From Streptomyces thermolilacinus SPC6 (GTDB lineage Bacteria; Actinomycetota; Actinomycetes; Streptomycetales; Streptomycetaceae), in assembly GCF_000478605.2 (NCBI RefSeq), contig NZ_ASHX02000001.1, positions 6,360,957 to 6,424,956 of the forward strand: 64,000 nucleotides of DNA, written 5' to 3'. Of this stretch, positions 8,034 through 16,293 are shown piece by piece (the stretch's first letter is position 1; every line of letters begins with the position of its first letter). Both the position numbers and the translations under genes were made by a program. The notes under the pieces were generated by a model that was given only the letters and a program-made list of their open reading frames with translations, was not told where the DNA came from and did not search any database.

Positions 8034-9215
8034 ATGACCACCGACAGCCCCACCGCCGGCCACGAACGCGAGCAGCGGCTCAGACGGCGACTGGAACGGC
8101 TCATCGGCGTGGCCGCCACCGAGGGGAACGAACTCGTGGCGCTGCGCAACGGTGACGAGATCTTCCCCGCCATGCTGGACACCATCCGCGCCGCCCGGCA
8201 CACCATCGACATGATGACGTTCGTGTACTGGCGCGGCCAGATCGCCCGGGACTTCGCGGCCGCGCTCGCCGACCGGGCACGCGCCGGGGTCCGCGTACGG
8301 CTGCTCCTCGACGGGTTCGGCGCCCGGCGGATAGAGACGGACCTCCTCGACGACATGGACGCGGCCGGCGTGCAGGTCGCCTGGTTCCGCAAGCCGGTGT
8401 GGCTGTCCCCGTTCAAGCAGAACCACCGCTGCCACCGCAAGGCGCTCATCGTGGACGAGCACACGGCGTTCACCGGTGGCGTCGGCATCGCCGAGGAGTG
8501 GTGCGGCGACGCCCGGAACCCCGCCGAGTGGCGCGACACGCACGTGCGGGTCCGCGGCCCGGCCGTGGACGGCGTCGCCGCCGCGTTCGCGCAGAACTGG
8601 GCCGAGTGCCACGACGAGCTGTACGACGAGCGCGACCGCTTCACCGAGCACGCCCAGCACGGCACGTCCGTCGTCCAGGTCGTCCGCGGCTCCGCGAGCA
8701 TCGGCTGGCAGGACATGCAGACGCTCATCCGCGTCATGCTGACCTCGGCGGAGGAGCGCTTCCGCCTCGCCACCGCCTACTTCGCGCCCGACAGGTACTT
8801 CGTCGACCTGCTCCGCGACACGGCGCGGCGGGGCGTACGGGTGGAGATCCTGCTGCCCGGCCCGTACACCGACCAACGCGCGTCCCTGCTCGCCGGGCAA
8901 GCCTACTACCGCGACCTGCTGGAGGCCGGGGTGGACATCTGGCAGTACCAGCCGACCATGATGCACGCCAAGATCATCACCGTGGACCGGGTGGCGTCGC
9001 TCATCGGCTCCACGAACTTCAACCGCCGCTCCATGGACCACGACGAGGAGGTCATGCTCGCCGTGCTCGACCGGGAGTTCACCGCCACCCTCGACGCGCA
9101 CTACGACGAGGACATCGCCCGCAGCACGGCCATCGACCTGTCCCGCTGGAAACACCGCGCCGCCCCCCAGCGTCTGCGGGAGGCGGCGGTCGCTCCGTTC
9201 CGGAGGTTCCTGTAG
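8034..9215 (+). CDS. Phospholipase D-superfamily protein, cardiolipin synthase-like
   Basis: 393 residues with two HKD motifs: HRKALIVD (His134) followed by TGG, and HAKIITVD (His311) followed by the GSTNFNRRSMDHDEE signature. This arrangement fits a soluble or peripheral cardiolipin synthase/phosphatidyltransferase (ClsC-like), with both half-sites intact. No N-terminal transmembrane pair is present, unlike ClsA; the region before the first motif has an ILDTIRAARHTIDMMTF-type strand-helix typical of the fold. Convergent with the sigma gene, stops only 4 bases apart, so the two transcripts probably interfere. Could also be a nuclease-like PLD protein, but the NFN-R-DHDEE motif favours lipid chemistry. 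Confidence 0.85.
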   Translation: MTTDSPTAGHEREQRLRRRLERLIGVAATEGNELVALRNGDEIFPAMLDTIRAARHTIDMMTFVYWRGQIARDFAAALADRARAGVRVRLLLDGFGARRIETDLLDDMDAAGVQVAWFRKPVWLSPFKQNHRCHRKALIVDEHTAFTGGVGIAEEWCGDARNPAEWRDTHVRVRGPAVDGVAAAFAQNWAECHDELYDERDRFTEHAQHGTSVVQVVRGSASIGWQDMQTLIRVMLTSAEERFRLATAYFAPDRYFVDLLRDTARRGVRVEILLPGPYTDQRASLLAGQAYYRDLLEAGVDIWQYQPTMMHAKIITVDRVASLIGSTNFNRRSMDHDEEVMLAVLDREFTATLDAHYDEDIARSTAIDLSRWKHRAAPQRLREAAVAPFRRFL

Positions 9216-9219
9216 CGGC

Positions 9220-10071
9220 TCAGCGGGTGGTCAGCATGCCCTCGCGCAGCCGCTTCAGAGTTCGCGAGAGCAGACGCGACACATGCATCTGCGAGCAGCC
9301 CAGCTGCTCACCGATCTGCGCCTGCGTGAGCTCCTCCACGAACCGGAGGTGCAAGATGCGCCGGTCGCGATCGTCCAATTGCGCGATCAGCGGCGCCAGC
9401 GACTGGAAGTCCTCCACCAGCGCCATCGCCGGGTCCTCGGTGCCGATGAAGTCGGCCAGCGCGGTCTCGCCGGTCTCGTCGCCGCTGATGGCGGCGTCGA
9501 GGGACGACGAGTTGTAGCCGTTCGACGCGAGCCGCGCCTCGATGACCTCCTCCTCCGAGAGGTTCATCAGCTCCGCCAGCTCCCGGACGGTCGGCGTACG
9601 GCCCAGTCGGCTGCGCAGCTCCTCGGTCGCCCGGGCCAGCTCCACGCGCGCCTCCTGGAGGCGCCGCGGGACGTGGACGGCCCACGACGTGTCCCGGAAG
9701 AACCGCTTGATCTCGCCCACGATGTACGGGACGGCGAACGTGGTGAACTCCACCTCGCGGGAGAGCTCGAACCGGTCGATCGCCTTGATCAGGCCGATCA
9801 TGCCCACCTGGACGATGTCGTCCATCTCGTCGCCGCGGCTGCGGAACCGGCCCGCCGCGTACCGGACGAGGGACATGTTCATCTCGATCAGCGTGTTGCG
9901 GGCGTACTGGTACTCGTGCGTGCCCTCCTCCAGCACCGCGAGCTGCTCCAGGAACAGCTTCGTCAGCGCGCGGGCGTCCTTCGGGGGGACGTTCCGGGGG
10001 TCCTCCACCTCCGGCAGCGTGGCGATACCGCTGTTGGCCCTCGTCATCGTGTCGGTCGTCGCCACCGTCAT
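9220..10071 (-). CDS. RNA polymerase sigma factor, SigB/SigF family
   Basis: Alternative group 3 sigma factor of 283 residues. Region 2 is clear (MDDIVQVGMIGLIKAIDRF, then EFTTFAVPYIVGEIKRFFRD), region 3 (RRLQEARVELARATEELRSRLGR) and region 4 with the DNA-binding helix (ELTQAQIGEQLGCSQMHVSRLL). This is the SigF/SigB/SigG branch, which in Streptomyces controls osmotic, oxidative and developmental stress and is held by RsbW-type anti-sigma kinases. Several candidate partners lie in the next 10 kb. The start at 10071 (MTVATTDTM) is one of several possible; MTRANSG at 10047 is the next. A SigB-like promoter motif upstream suggests autoregulation. Confidence 0.9.
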   Translation of the reverse strand: MTVATTDTMTRANSGIATLPEVEDPRNVPPKDARALTKLFLEQLAVLEEGTHEYQYARNTLIEMNMSLVRYAAGRFRSRGDEMDDIVQVGMIGLIKAIDRFELSREVEFTTFAVPYIVGEIKRFFRDTSWAVHVPRRLQEARVELARATEELRSRLGRTPTVRELAELMNLSEEEVIEARLASNGYNSSSLDAAISGDETGETALADFIGTEDPAMALVEDFQSLAPLIAQLDDRDRRILHLRFVEELTQAQIGEQLGCSQMHVSRLLSRTLKRLREGMLTTR

Positions 10072-10125
10072 CGTCCCTCCTCATCCGCGGATACTGCACG
10101 ACCCTGCGGGGTCGATATGGCGCGC

Positions 10126-10150
10126 CTACCCAGTCGTCTCACCCTCATGC
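10126..10150 (-). promoter_or_regulatory. SigB-like promoter motif upstream of the sigma gene
   Basis: On the leftward strand GCAT-N15-GGGTAG (reading 10150 to 10126) fits the streptomycete SigB consensus GNNTN14-16GGGTAY except for the last base. It ends 54 bases before the start codon. SigB-family genes are commonly autoregulated, so this is a reasonable candidate. Confidence 0.4.
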
Positions 10151-10384
10151 CCCCCAATTTCGCACGCGGGGGAGAATGCCTGCTGTCCGGCCCCCAGCCC
10201 CCGGCCTCCCGCCCCCGGCGCGGGGCGCGCGGTGCGGGGCGCGAGAGTGGCGCAGGCGGTTGGGCGGCGCACGCGGTGCACACGCGGTCGCTCCCACCTT
10301 CCGAGCGGGCCGTGCCTCCGTGCGACCTCGGTCCCGGCGCCGAGCGGCTTGTGGACTTCCGGAACGGCCGGTCACGCTGAGGAA

Positions 10385-11959
10385 ATGGCGTGGCTGGCAC
10401 TCGGATACTTCGCCTCCTACATCCCGTACGTCATGCTCCTCAAGATCCTCGTCCACACGATGTCCGACGCGGTGGGCGGCCCGGTGGACGGAATGGTCGT
10501 CCTTCCGGCGGCCGCCCTCGGGCAGCTCGCAGTGATGCCCGTGTTCCTCCTGGTCAGCGGATGGTGGCGGTACGCGCTGCGACCCCCGGAACCCGGACCG
10601 CGGCCTCCGGCACCAGGCCGACCACGGCCTCCCGCGCAAGGTTCGCGGCCCCGCGACCCGGGCCCGCGAGGCGCCGCGTCCACGTACCGGCGGGAAATCC
10701 TTGCCGGATTATCGGCGTCGCTCATCATCGGCACGACGACCCTGAGCTTCACCTTCTCCGGTACGTCTGTGCTCTTCGTCCTGCTGCTCATGCGCGGGGG
10801 AGTGCTGGTGATGTCCCCACTGATGGACAAGGCGCGGGGCCGGCACGTTCCGCGCTCGGCCTGGGCCGCGCTGGCCTTCAGCCTGGCCGCCGTACTCGTG
10901 GCCATAGGCGGGGTACGCGACTACCGCCTGGCGATGCCGTCGCTGCTGTGCCTGTGCGTGTACCTCGTCGGCTACACCGCGCGCTTCGACCTGATGAGCC
11001 GCGTCGCCAAGGCGGGCGTGGCCGGTACCGACCGCCGGTACTTCACCGTCGAGCACGCCACCGCCCCGGTCTGCCTGGTGCTGCTGCTCGGCGCCGGGGC
11101 CCTGGCGGGGCAGCCGGGACTCCGTACGGGGTTCACCGACTTCCTTGCGACGCCCACCGCCTGGGCGGCGGCGGGGGTGGGCGTGGCGTACGAGGTGCTG
11201 TTCGTGTTCGGGACGCTGATCTACCTGGACCGCCGCGCCTTCACCTGGTGCGTGCCCGCGAACCGGTGCGCGAGCCTCATGTCGGGCCTGGTCGCCGCGT
11301 ACGCCCTGCACCATCTGGCGGGGCTGCCCCTGCCGACGGACGCGGAGCTGCTGGCGCTGGTCATGGTCGTCGCGGCCGTGGCGGCGCTCTCCGCCCCGGC
11401 ACTCGCCCAGCGGCGCGGGCCAGCCGCCCACCGGCGCCGGGTGGTGTTCGTCTGCGGCGGCAACACCTCCCGCTCACCGCTCGCCGAGTACATCGCCCGC
11501 CACGAGGCGGCGGGCAGGGGCGGCCACGCGCCGCGCTTCACCAGTGCCGGGATCGACGTGGAGGCCACCGCGCGGCGGCACCGCGCCCGGATGTCGCCGC
11601 ACGCGCGGGCCGCGCTCCGCGAACTGGGCGTCCGCCCCGGATGGCGGCACCCCCGCTACCACCGGGCCCGGCCGCTCACCCCGGATCTGTGCCGGGGCGG
11701 CGCGGTCGTGTACTGCATGACGGGCGCCCAGCGCGAAGCCGTCCTCGCGCTCGCACCCGAGGCGACGGCACGCGTGCACTGCCTCGATCCGCGCGGCGAC
11801 ATCCCCAACCCGGCGGGGCAGCCCGCCGACGCCCACCTGGAGTGCGCCCGGCGCATCCGGCAGGCCGTACGCGCCCGGTTCCCGTACCCGCCCGGCAACG
11901 GCGGCTCCGACCCGCCCGGCGACGGCGGCCCGCACCCCGGCACCGCCCCCGCCGGGTGA
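10385..11959 (+). CDS. Fusion: multi-pass membrane domain + low-molecular-weight protein tyrosine phosphatase
   Basis: 524 residues. Residues 1-340 hold about 9-10 hydrophobic segments (starting MAWLALGYFASYIPYVMLL), interrupted near 65-100 by a Pro/Arg-rich cytoplasmic loop. The layout is like a drug/metabolite-type transporter, but no motif proves a substrate. Residues 352-505 form a low-Mr tyrosine phosphatase/arsenate reductase-type domain with a perfect P-loop CGGNTSRSP (Cys357, Arg363) and an LDPRGDIPNP acid-loop candidate, so the catalytic domain looks active. The tail is Pro/Gly-rich. Residue 109 is encoded by TTA (10709-10711), making translation depend on the bldA tRNA. ATG 10385 follows GAGG; the gene starts about 310 bases from the divergent sigma gene. 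Confidence 0.75.
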   Translation: MAWLALGYFASYIPYVMLLKILVHTMSDAVGGPVDGMVVLPAAALGQLAVMPVFLLVSGWWRYALRPPEPGPRPPAPGRPRPPAQGSRPRDPGPRGAASTYRREILAGLSASLIIGTTTLSFTFSGTSVLFVLLLMRGGVLVMSPLMDKARGRHVPRSAWAALAFSLAAVLVAIGGVRDYRLAMPSLLCLCVYLVGYTARFDLMSRVAKAGVAGTDRRYFTVEHATAPVCLVLLLGAGALAGQPGLRTGFTDFLATPTAWAAAGVGVAYEVLFVFGTLIYLDRRAFTWCVPANRCASLMSGLVAAYALHHLAGLPLPTDAELLALVMVVAAVAALSAPALAQRRGPAAHRRRVVFVCGGNTSRSPLAEYIARHEAAGRGGHAPRFTSAGIDVEATARRHRARMSPHARAALRELGVRPGWRHPRYHRARPLTPDLCRGGAVVYCMTGAQREAVLALAPEATARVHCLDPRGDIPNPAGQPADAHLECARRIRQAVRARFPYPPGNGGSDPPGDGGPHPGTAPAG

Positions 11960-12041
11960 CCCACCGACGGCCCCGGCACCAGCGGCCCGAGGGCATCACC
12001 GGCAGCCGCCGACGGCTCACCGGCACGCCCCGGCAGGTCAG

Positions 12042-12464
12042 TCACCGGGCGGCGGCCGCCACGGTCGCCGGGTCCTCACCGGTGAGCTCCACGATCCGCT
12101 CCAGCGGCACACCGGCCGCCAGCGCCTGACCGAGCAGCGCGTCACGTCCGTCCGCGCACTCCCGGTAGGCCAGCAGCCGCTCCTCGACGCGCGCCCGGGA
12201 CTCCGGGGCGCCGTGGTGGCGCAGTCGGCTCAGCTCCTCGTCGCTCAGCGGGACCGGCAGCCGTTCCGCGTCCTGCGCGATGGCCGCCGTCTCCTCCGGC
12301 GGTACGAGGCGCAGCCGCGGCGACGTCACGGTGACCCCGTGCGCGTCGAGCCACGCCCGTACGGCCGGGGTCTCCAGAAAGGCCAGGTCGCCCAGGGAGG
12401 TCGGCGGCACCCCGAGCGGCGTCGCCGTGTCGTCCGTCAGGAACAAGTACGCGTCATCGGTCAC
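12042..12464 (-). CDS. Hypothetical protein, 140 aa
   Basis: I do not recognise the family. The protein is acidic and soluble. It begins MTDDAYLFLTDDTATPLG, then a helix-rich middle (LETPAVRAWLDAHGV; PLSDEELSRLRHHG; ARVEERLLAYREC), and ends in a short helix-turn-helix-like segment (AAGVPLERIVELTGEDPATVAAA). The last element resembles the small HTH seen in proteins that recruit other factors, but this is weak. It is leftward and lies between the rightward phosphatase fusion and the divergent MEDS operon. Stop 83 bases from the phosphatase gene stop. Confidence 0.6.
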   Translation of the reverse strand: MTDDAYLFLTDDTATPLGVPPTSLGDLAFLETPAVRAWLDAHGVTVTSPRLRLVPPEETAAIAQDAERLPVPLSDEELSRLRHHGAPESRARVEERLLAYRECADGRDALLGQALAAGVPLERIVELTGEDPATVAAAAR

Positions 12465-12735
12465 CTGCGACTCCTTCGCGGCAGTGGTGGACGGCGGTCG
12501 GACGCCGTTTACCCCGACGCGCCCGGTTCATCGCCGCCGTCAGGGCGAATACGGCGTACGTCCCGCCCCGTTCCCACACCCGCACCAGCCGCCCCACCAG
12601 CCTCTCCGCACCACCCGCGCCGGTCTCCGGGGACCCGGCCCCGGGAGGCGGGCGTGGGGGAACGCCCGCCCGGTCAGTACGATGAGGGCAGCGTGGTCGG
12701 GCCGGACCACCAAGTGGTCTGGGAGGCGGACAGTC

Positions 12736-13626
12736 GTGACAGCGGACGCGACCTCCCGCCTTCCCGGGACGGCGGCGCGGACGGCGCCGGGTCACCACGC
12801 GAGCGTGGTGTACGCGGACGACGACACATGGGCCGGACACCTCACCGCGTTCGTCCGCACCGGACTCGCCGAAGGCGCCCGCATCTGGTACTTCGCCGAC
12901 ACGACCGCGCCCGAACACGTCCTGCGCACCCTCACGGACCGGGACATCGACGCCGCCTCCGCCGTACGGCGCGGACAGCTCATGGTGACCACCGCCGAGG
13001 AGACGTACCTGTCCGGCCGCTGCTTCGACCCGGACGTGCTGATCCCGCTGTGGCACGAAGCCGTCGGGGCGGCTCTCGCGGCCGGATACCGCCGTCTGCA
13101 CACGATCGGCGAGATGGCCTGGGCCGCCCGTGGCGCCGCGGGCGCGGACCGCCTCCTGGAGTACGAACTGCGCGCCCACCACGAGGTGTTCGACCGGCTG
13201 CCGCTCACCGCCTGGTGCCTCTACGACCGCCGGCTGATGCCCCCGGACGACCTCGCCGTCCTGGCGGAAGCCCACCCCGCCCGGCTCGGCACCGCCCTCC
13301 CGGCCGACGCCCCCGCGACCTGCCTGCGCGTCGGACCGCTCAACGACCGGCCCGGCTTCCGGCTGTCCGGATCGGCCGGGTACGAGAGCCGCCGCGTCAC
13401 CGCGTCCGTCGCGGCCGCCCTGGCCGCCTCGGCCACGGACCGCGTCACCCTGGACCTGGGCGGCCTGAGGCACCTCGACACGGACACCCTGGTCGCCCTC
13501 GCCGGCGCGGCGGCGCGCCGCCCGTCCGCCACCCCCCTTCACGTGACCGGGGCTCCGCTGTCCGCCGAGCGGATTCTCGGCCTGTTCCCCGAGCTCCGCA
13601 CCGCTCTGGAGGTCGTGGCCCGATGA
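12736..13626 (+). CDS. MEDS-domain sensor with C-terminal STAS domain
   Basis: 296 residues. Residues about 17-170 match the MEDS (DcmR-type sensory) domain: GHHASVVYADDDTWAGHLTAFVRTGLAEGA, then YLSGRCFDPD and the IGEMAWAARG and AWCLYDRRLMPPD segments. Residues about 205-296 form a STAS domain (VTLDLGGLRHLDTDTLVALAG). The usual phospho-acceptor DSSGL is DTDTL here, leaving Thr as the only likely target. A role as an anti-sigma antagonist tied to a ligand sensor is inferred. GTG 12736 is chosen because GGGAGGCGG lies 8 bases upstream. Its stop overlaps the start of the next gene (ATGA). Confidence 0.78.
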   Translation: MTADATSRLPGTAARTAPGHHASVVYADDDTWAGHLTAFVRTGLAEGARIWYFADTTAPEHVLRTLTDRDIDAASAVRRGQLMVTTAEETYLSGRCFDPDVLIPLWHEAVGAALAAGYRRLHTIGEMAWAARGAAGADRLLEYELRAHHEVFDRLPLTAWCLYDRRLMPPDDLAVLAEAHPARLGTALPADAPATCLRVGPLNDRPGFRLSGSAGYESRRVTASVAAALAASATDRVTLDLGGLRHLDTDTLVALAGAAARRPSATPLHVTGAPLSAERILGLFPELRTALEVVAR

Positions 13627-14570
13627 CCGCACTGACACGGCACCGGCCCGAGCCCGCCCCCGGGGGTGTCTTCCACCACCCCGCCCTGTTCTACGGGACC
13701 GACGAGGAGTACCTCGCGGGCGTGGGCGGCTTCATCGGCGAGGGCGCGGCCGACGGTGCCCCGCTGCTCGTCGCCGTGCCCGGCCCGCGCCTGGACCTGC
13801 TGCGCGACACGTACCGGGCGCAGGAAGGAATCACCTGGGTGGACATGCGGGACGCGGGCCGCAACCCGGGCCGCATCCTGTCCATGCTCCAGGAGTTCGC
13901 CGACCGGGCCGGGGACCGGGCCCCGGCCATCGTCGGCGAGCCGATCTGGGTCGGGCGCACCCCCGCCGAGACCCGGGAGGCCACCCGCCACGAAGCGCTG
14001 ATCAACCTCGCCTTCGCCCACCGGCACGCGACGATCCTGTGCCCCTACGACACGGCGCTGCCCGGCGACGTACTGACGCAGGCCCGCCGCACGCACCCCG
14101 TCGTGGGCGACGCGGACGCCTACCGGCCCAGCCCCGAGCACACCGACGCCCACGAGGTGGCCCGCGACTGCGACACCCCGCTGCCGGAGCCCGACGACCC
14201 GATCGTCATGCCCTACGGCACCGAGGACCTGGCGCGCGTGCGGGACACGACCGACCAGTGGGCCGAGGCGGCCGGCATGTCCGCGCAGCGCCGCACCGAC
14301 CTGCTGCTGGCCGTCACCGAGGCGACCAGCAACTCCGTACGGCACGGCGGCGGGCGCGGCACGCTGCGGCTGTGGCGCACCGCCGACGCCCTAGTCGCCG
14401 AGACCAGCGACGGCGGCCGGTTCACCGACCCCCTCGTCGGGCGGCGGCGCCCCGACCCGTTCTCGCCCCACGGCGGACGCGGCGTGTGGATGATGCACCA
14501 GCTCGCCGACCTGGTCGAGATCCGGGCATCCGCCCAGGGCCTGGTCCTACGCCTCCACATGGCCGTCTGA
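13623..14570 (+). CDS. MEDS-domain protein with RsbW-type ATPase (anti-sigma regulatory kinase)
   Basis: 315 residues. The N-terminal MEDS domain (about 15-165: FHHPALFYGTDEEYLAGVGGFI, VGEPIWVGRTP, ILCPYDTALP) is joined to a HATPase_c_2 domain (about 205-312). The latter has an N-box EATSNSVRHGG, a DGGRF segment and a glycine-rich HGGRGVWMMHQL lid. This is the architecture of RsbA-type regulators in Streptomyces: a serine kinase/anti-sigma factor joined to a small-molecule sensor. It overlaps the preceding gene by 4 bases, so the two MEDS proteins are probably made in equal amounts and likely interact (STAS target with kinase). The 3' ends of this gene and the leftward neighbour overlap by 24 bases. 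Confidence 0.82.
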   Translation: MTALTRHRPEPAPGGVFHHPALFYGTDEEYLAGVGGFIGEGAADGAPLLVAVPGPRLDLLRDTYRAQEGITWVDMRDAGRNPGRILSMLQEFADRAGDRAPAIVGEPIWVGRTPAETREATRHEALINLAFAHRHATILCPYDTALPGDVLTQARRTHPVVGDADAYRPSPEHTDAHEVARDCDTPLPEPDDPIVMPYGTEDLARVRDTTDQWAEAAGMSAQRRTDLLLAVTEATSNSVRHGGGRGTLRLWRTADALVAETSDGGRFTDPLVGRRRPDPFSPHGGRGVWMMHQLADLVEIRASAQGLVLRLHMAV

Positions 14571-15431
14571 CCCGCCCCGGCGCCCCGCACCCGGGGGAGC
14601 GGCGGCGCCCCGGGCACGCCGCGACCCCGCGTACGCCGCCTCACGCCACCGGCGCAGCCGGGGGCCCGGCGCCAGGTCGGGCAGGCACGCGCCGTACGGG
14701 TCGAAGGCGAGCGGCCCGGTCCCGGTCCCGCGGCTCCCCTCGACCGGCCCCGTCCCGGCGGGGGACGCACCAGTCGCGGTGAGCGGCCCGGTCCCGGCGG
14801 GGGACGCTCCGGTCACGGTGAGCAGCCCGAACGGCCGCCACGGTTCGTGCGGCGCCGCCGCGCACAGGCGGAAGACGGCCGGCGGCCGCTCGGCGAGGGC
14901 GCGCGCCAGGTCCGGCAGCGACACCGGAAGCCCACGCCCGTGGCCCCCGTCGCCCGCCGGTATCGCGGCGATGACCCGGTCGCGGTCCGGGAAGCGGTAC
15001 GAGGTCAGCGTCGAGTACGCGCCGCCGACGGCGTCCGTGCGGAGGACGGGCAGGTGCCGGGTGACGCGGCCCGTACCGCTGGACGTCAGCAGCAGGTCGA
15101 ACGGCCGACCGGACCCCGCCCCGTCGATGACCCGCAGCGCCAGCCCGAGCGCGTCGGGCAGCGGCGACGGCAGGCCCGCCGCACGCGACCAGCGCACGGT
15201 CACGCCGTACCGCCCGGCCCGGTCGAGGAACGCCACGCCCCAGGGCCGGCCGGCCTGCGGCAGCACCTCCAGGGTGGCCTCCAGGACCAGACCGGCCGGA
15301 TGGAAGGCCCGTGCTCCCCGCAGCCGGGCCAGCGCGGCGCCCGCGGCCCGGACGAGCCTCAGCAGCCCGCCCATCCCCGCCCTGTCGATACCGGACCCGT
15401 TCATACCAGTCCCTTTCATACCGGCCTCCAC
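14547..15431 (-). CDS. Conserved Streptomyces protein annotated as phosphodiesterase (catalase-like fold)
   Basis: 294 residues. The core (LARLRGARAFHPAGLVLEA; GVTVRWSRAAGLPSPLPDAL; ALRVID; PFDLLLTSSGTGRVTRHLPV; AYSTLTSYRF) is typical of a Streptomyces family named phosphodiesterase in databases. Its pattern of FHP, RxSR-like and LPD motifs recalls the catalase superfamily without proven activity. The C-terminal third carries a 13-residue direct duplication encoded by a 39-bp repeat. ATG 15431 is the longest start; MGGLLRLV at 15374 is an alternative and looks like the family's usual start. Leftward, in line after the GSP17M-like gene. Confidence 0.6.
   Translation of the reverse strand: MEAGMKGTGMNGSGIDRAGMGGLLRLVRAAGAALARLRGARAFHPAGLVLEATLEVLPQAGRPWGVAFLDRAGRYGVTVRWSRAAGLPSPLPDALGLALRVIDGAGSGRPFDLLLTSSGTGRVTRHLPVLRTDAVGGAYSTLTSYRFPDRDRVIAAIPAGDGGHGRGLPVSLPDLARALAERPPAVFRLCAAAPHEPWRPFGLLTVTGASPAGTGPLTATGASPAGTGPVEGSRGTGTGPLAFDPYGACLPDLAPGPRLRRWREAAYAGSRRARGAAAPPGAGRRGGSDGHVEA
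14752..14829. repeat. 39-bp tandem duplication within the phosphodiesterase-like gene
   Basis: Two copies of a 39-base unit beginning GTCCCGGCGGGGGACG (14752 and 14791) encode 13-residue repeats containing GASPAGTGP. The unit length is a multiple of three, so the frame is kept. Confidence 0.8.
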
Positions 15432-15443
15432 CGGCGTGGAGGA

Positions 15444-15920
15444 TCAGGAATCCCGCCGGACCTGCTGCACCAGCAGGTGCTCGGCCTGGTGCGCCCACTG
15501 CGCGTCCGCGACGACGTCGTAGCGGACGGCCTCGATACGGCTGCGGGACGTGAAGTCCCGCCGCCCGGCGGTGACGGCGTGGCTGCCGAAGCCGAAGACG
15601 GCCCCGAACACCGCGCCGTACAGCACACCGCTGACGACCAGCACCACGACATGGTGCGGCCCGCTCGTGAACAGCGACAGCAGCAGCCCGACGAACAGCC
15701 CGAACCAGGCGCCCGTCGCGGCGCCCCCGGCAGCCGCCCGCGCGCGGGTCATCCGGCCGAGCACCGTCTCCACCATCCGCAGGTCACAGCCGATGATCGC
15801 CGTGTGCTCCACCGGGAAGCCGTTGTCGGAGAGGAAGTCCACCGCGCGCTGGGCGCCCTCGTAGGTGGGGTACGAACCGATCACCGGGCGGTTGACCGCC
15901 GCCGTCGTCTGCTGGGGCAT
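15444..15920 (-). CDS. General stress protein 17M (YflT)-like membrane protein
   Basis: 158 residues. It begins with a GSP17M/YflT-type domain (VIGSYPTYEGAQRAVDFLSD, then EHTAIIGCDLRMVETV). Two glycine/alanine-rich transmembrane segments follow (AAAGGAATGAWFGLFVGLLL and VVLVVSGVLYGAVFGAVFGF), then a soluble tail YDVVADAQWAHQAEHLL. The family belongs to SigB-type general stress regulons in Gram-positive bacteria, which suits the partner-switching genes on both sides. ATG 15920 has GGAAGGA 9-15 bases upstream. The biochemical role of the family is unknown. Confidence 0.85.
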   Translation of the reverse strand: MPQQTTAAVNRPVIGSYPTYEGAQRAVDFLSDNGFPVEHTAIIGCDLRMVETVLGRMTRARAAAGGAATGAWFGLFVGLLLSLFTSGPHHVVVLVVSGVLYGAVFGAVFGFGSHAVTAGRRDFTSRSRIEAVRYDVVADAQWAHQAEHLLVQQVRRDS

Positions 15921-16293
15921 CGAGAAGATCCTTCCGTGACGGGTCATGCCGGTGGGCGGGGCGGCTCGCTGTCCCGGCCCCCGGCGCGGGCGCCTGCCGT
16001 TTCGGCACGACGATGGGTGACCACCCGTGTTCCCGCAGCACCAGCCGCGAACCTCCCCCCACCCGTTCCTGGAGGCCGCGGCCTCCCGGGAGCCGCCTCG
16101 CCCAGGCCGCGGCGCCGCGCGGCCACCGCACCCGGACCCGTCGACGGCCCGCCCGCACCGGCCCTCGGTCCCCACGGCGTGCGCCCGCCATCCGCTGGGC
16201 GTAACGTCCCGGTATGGGTGAGGTGCGGACGGGTGCGGGCCCGCGGTGGCCGCCACCGGGCGGACCCGCGTCGACGAGCCCGGGGAGCCGGCC
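15921..16293. other. Divergent intergenic region
   Basis: Separates the leftward GSP17M-like gene and the rightward phosphatase. No coding signal. The phosphatase could start further left at GTG 16246, but GTG 16294 has the better ribosome site (GGGGAG). No clear SigB-type motif found. Confidence 0.5.
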
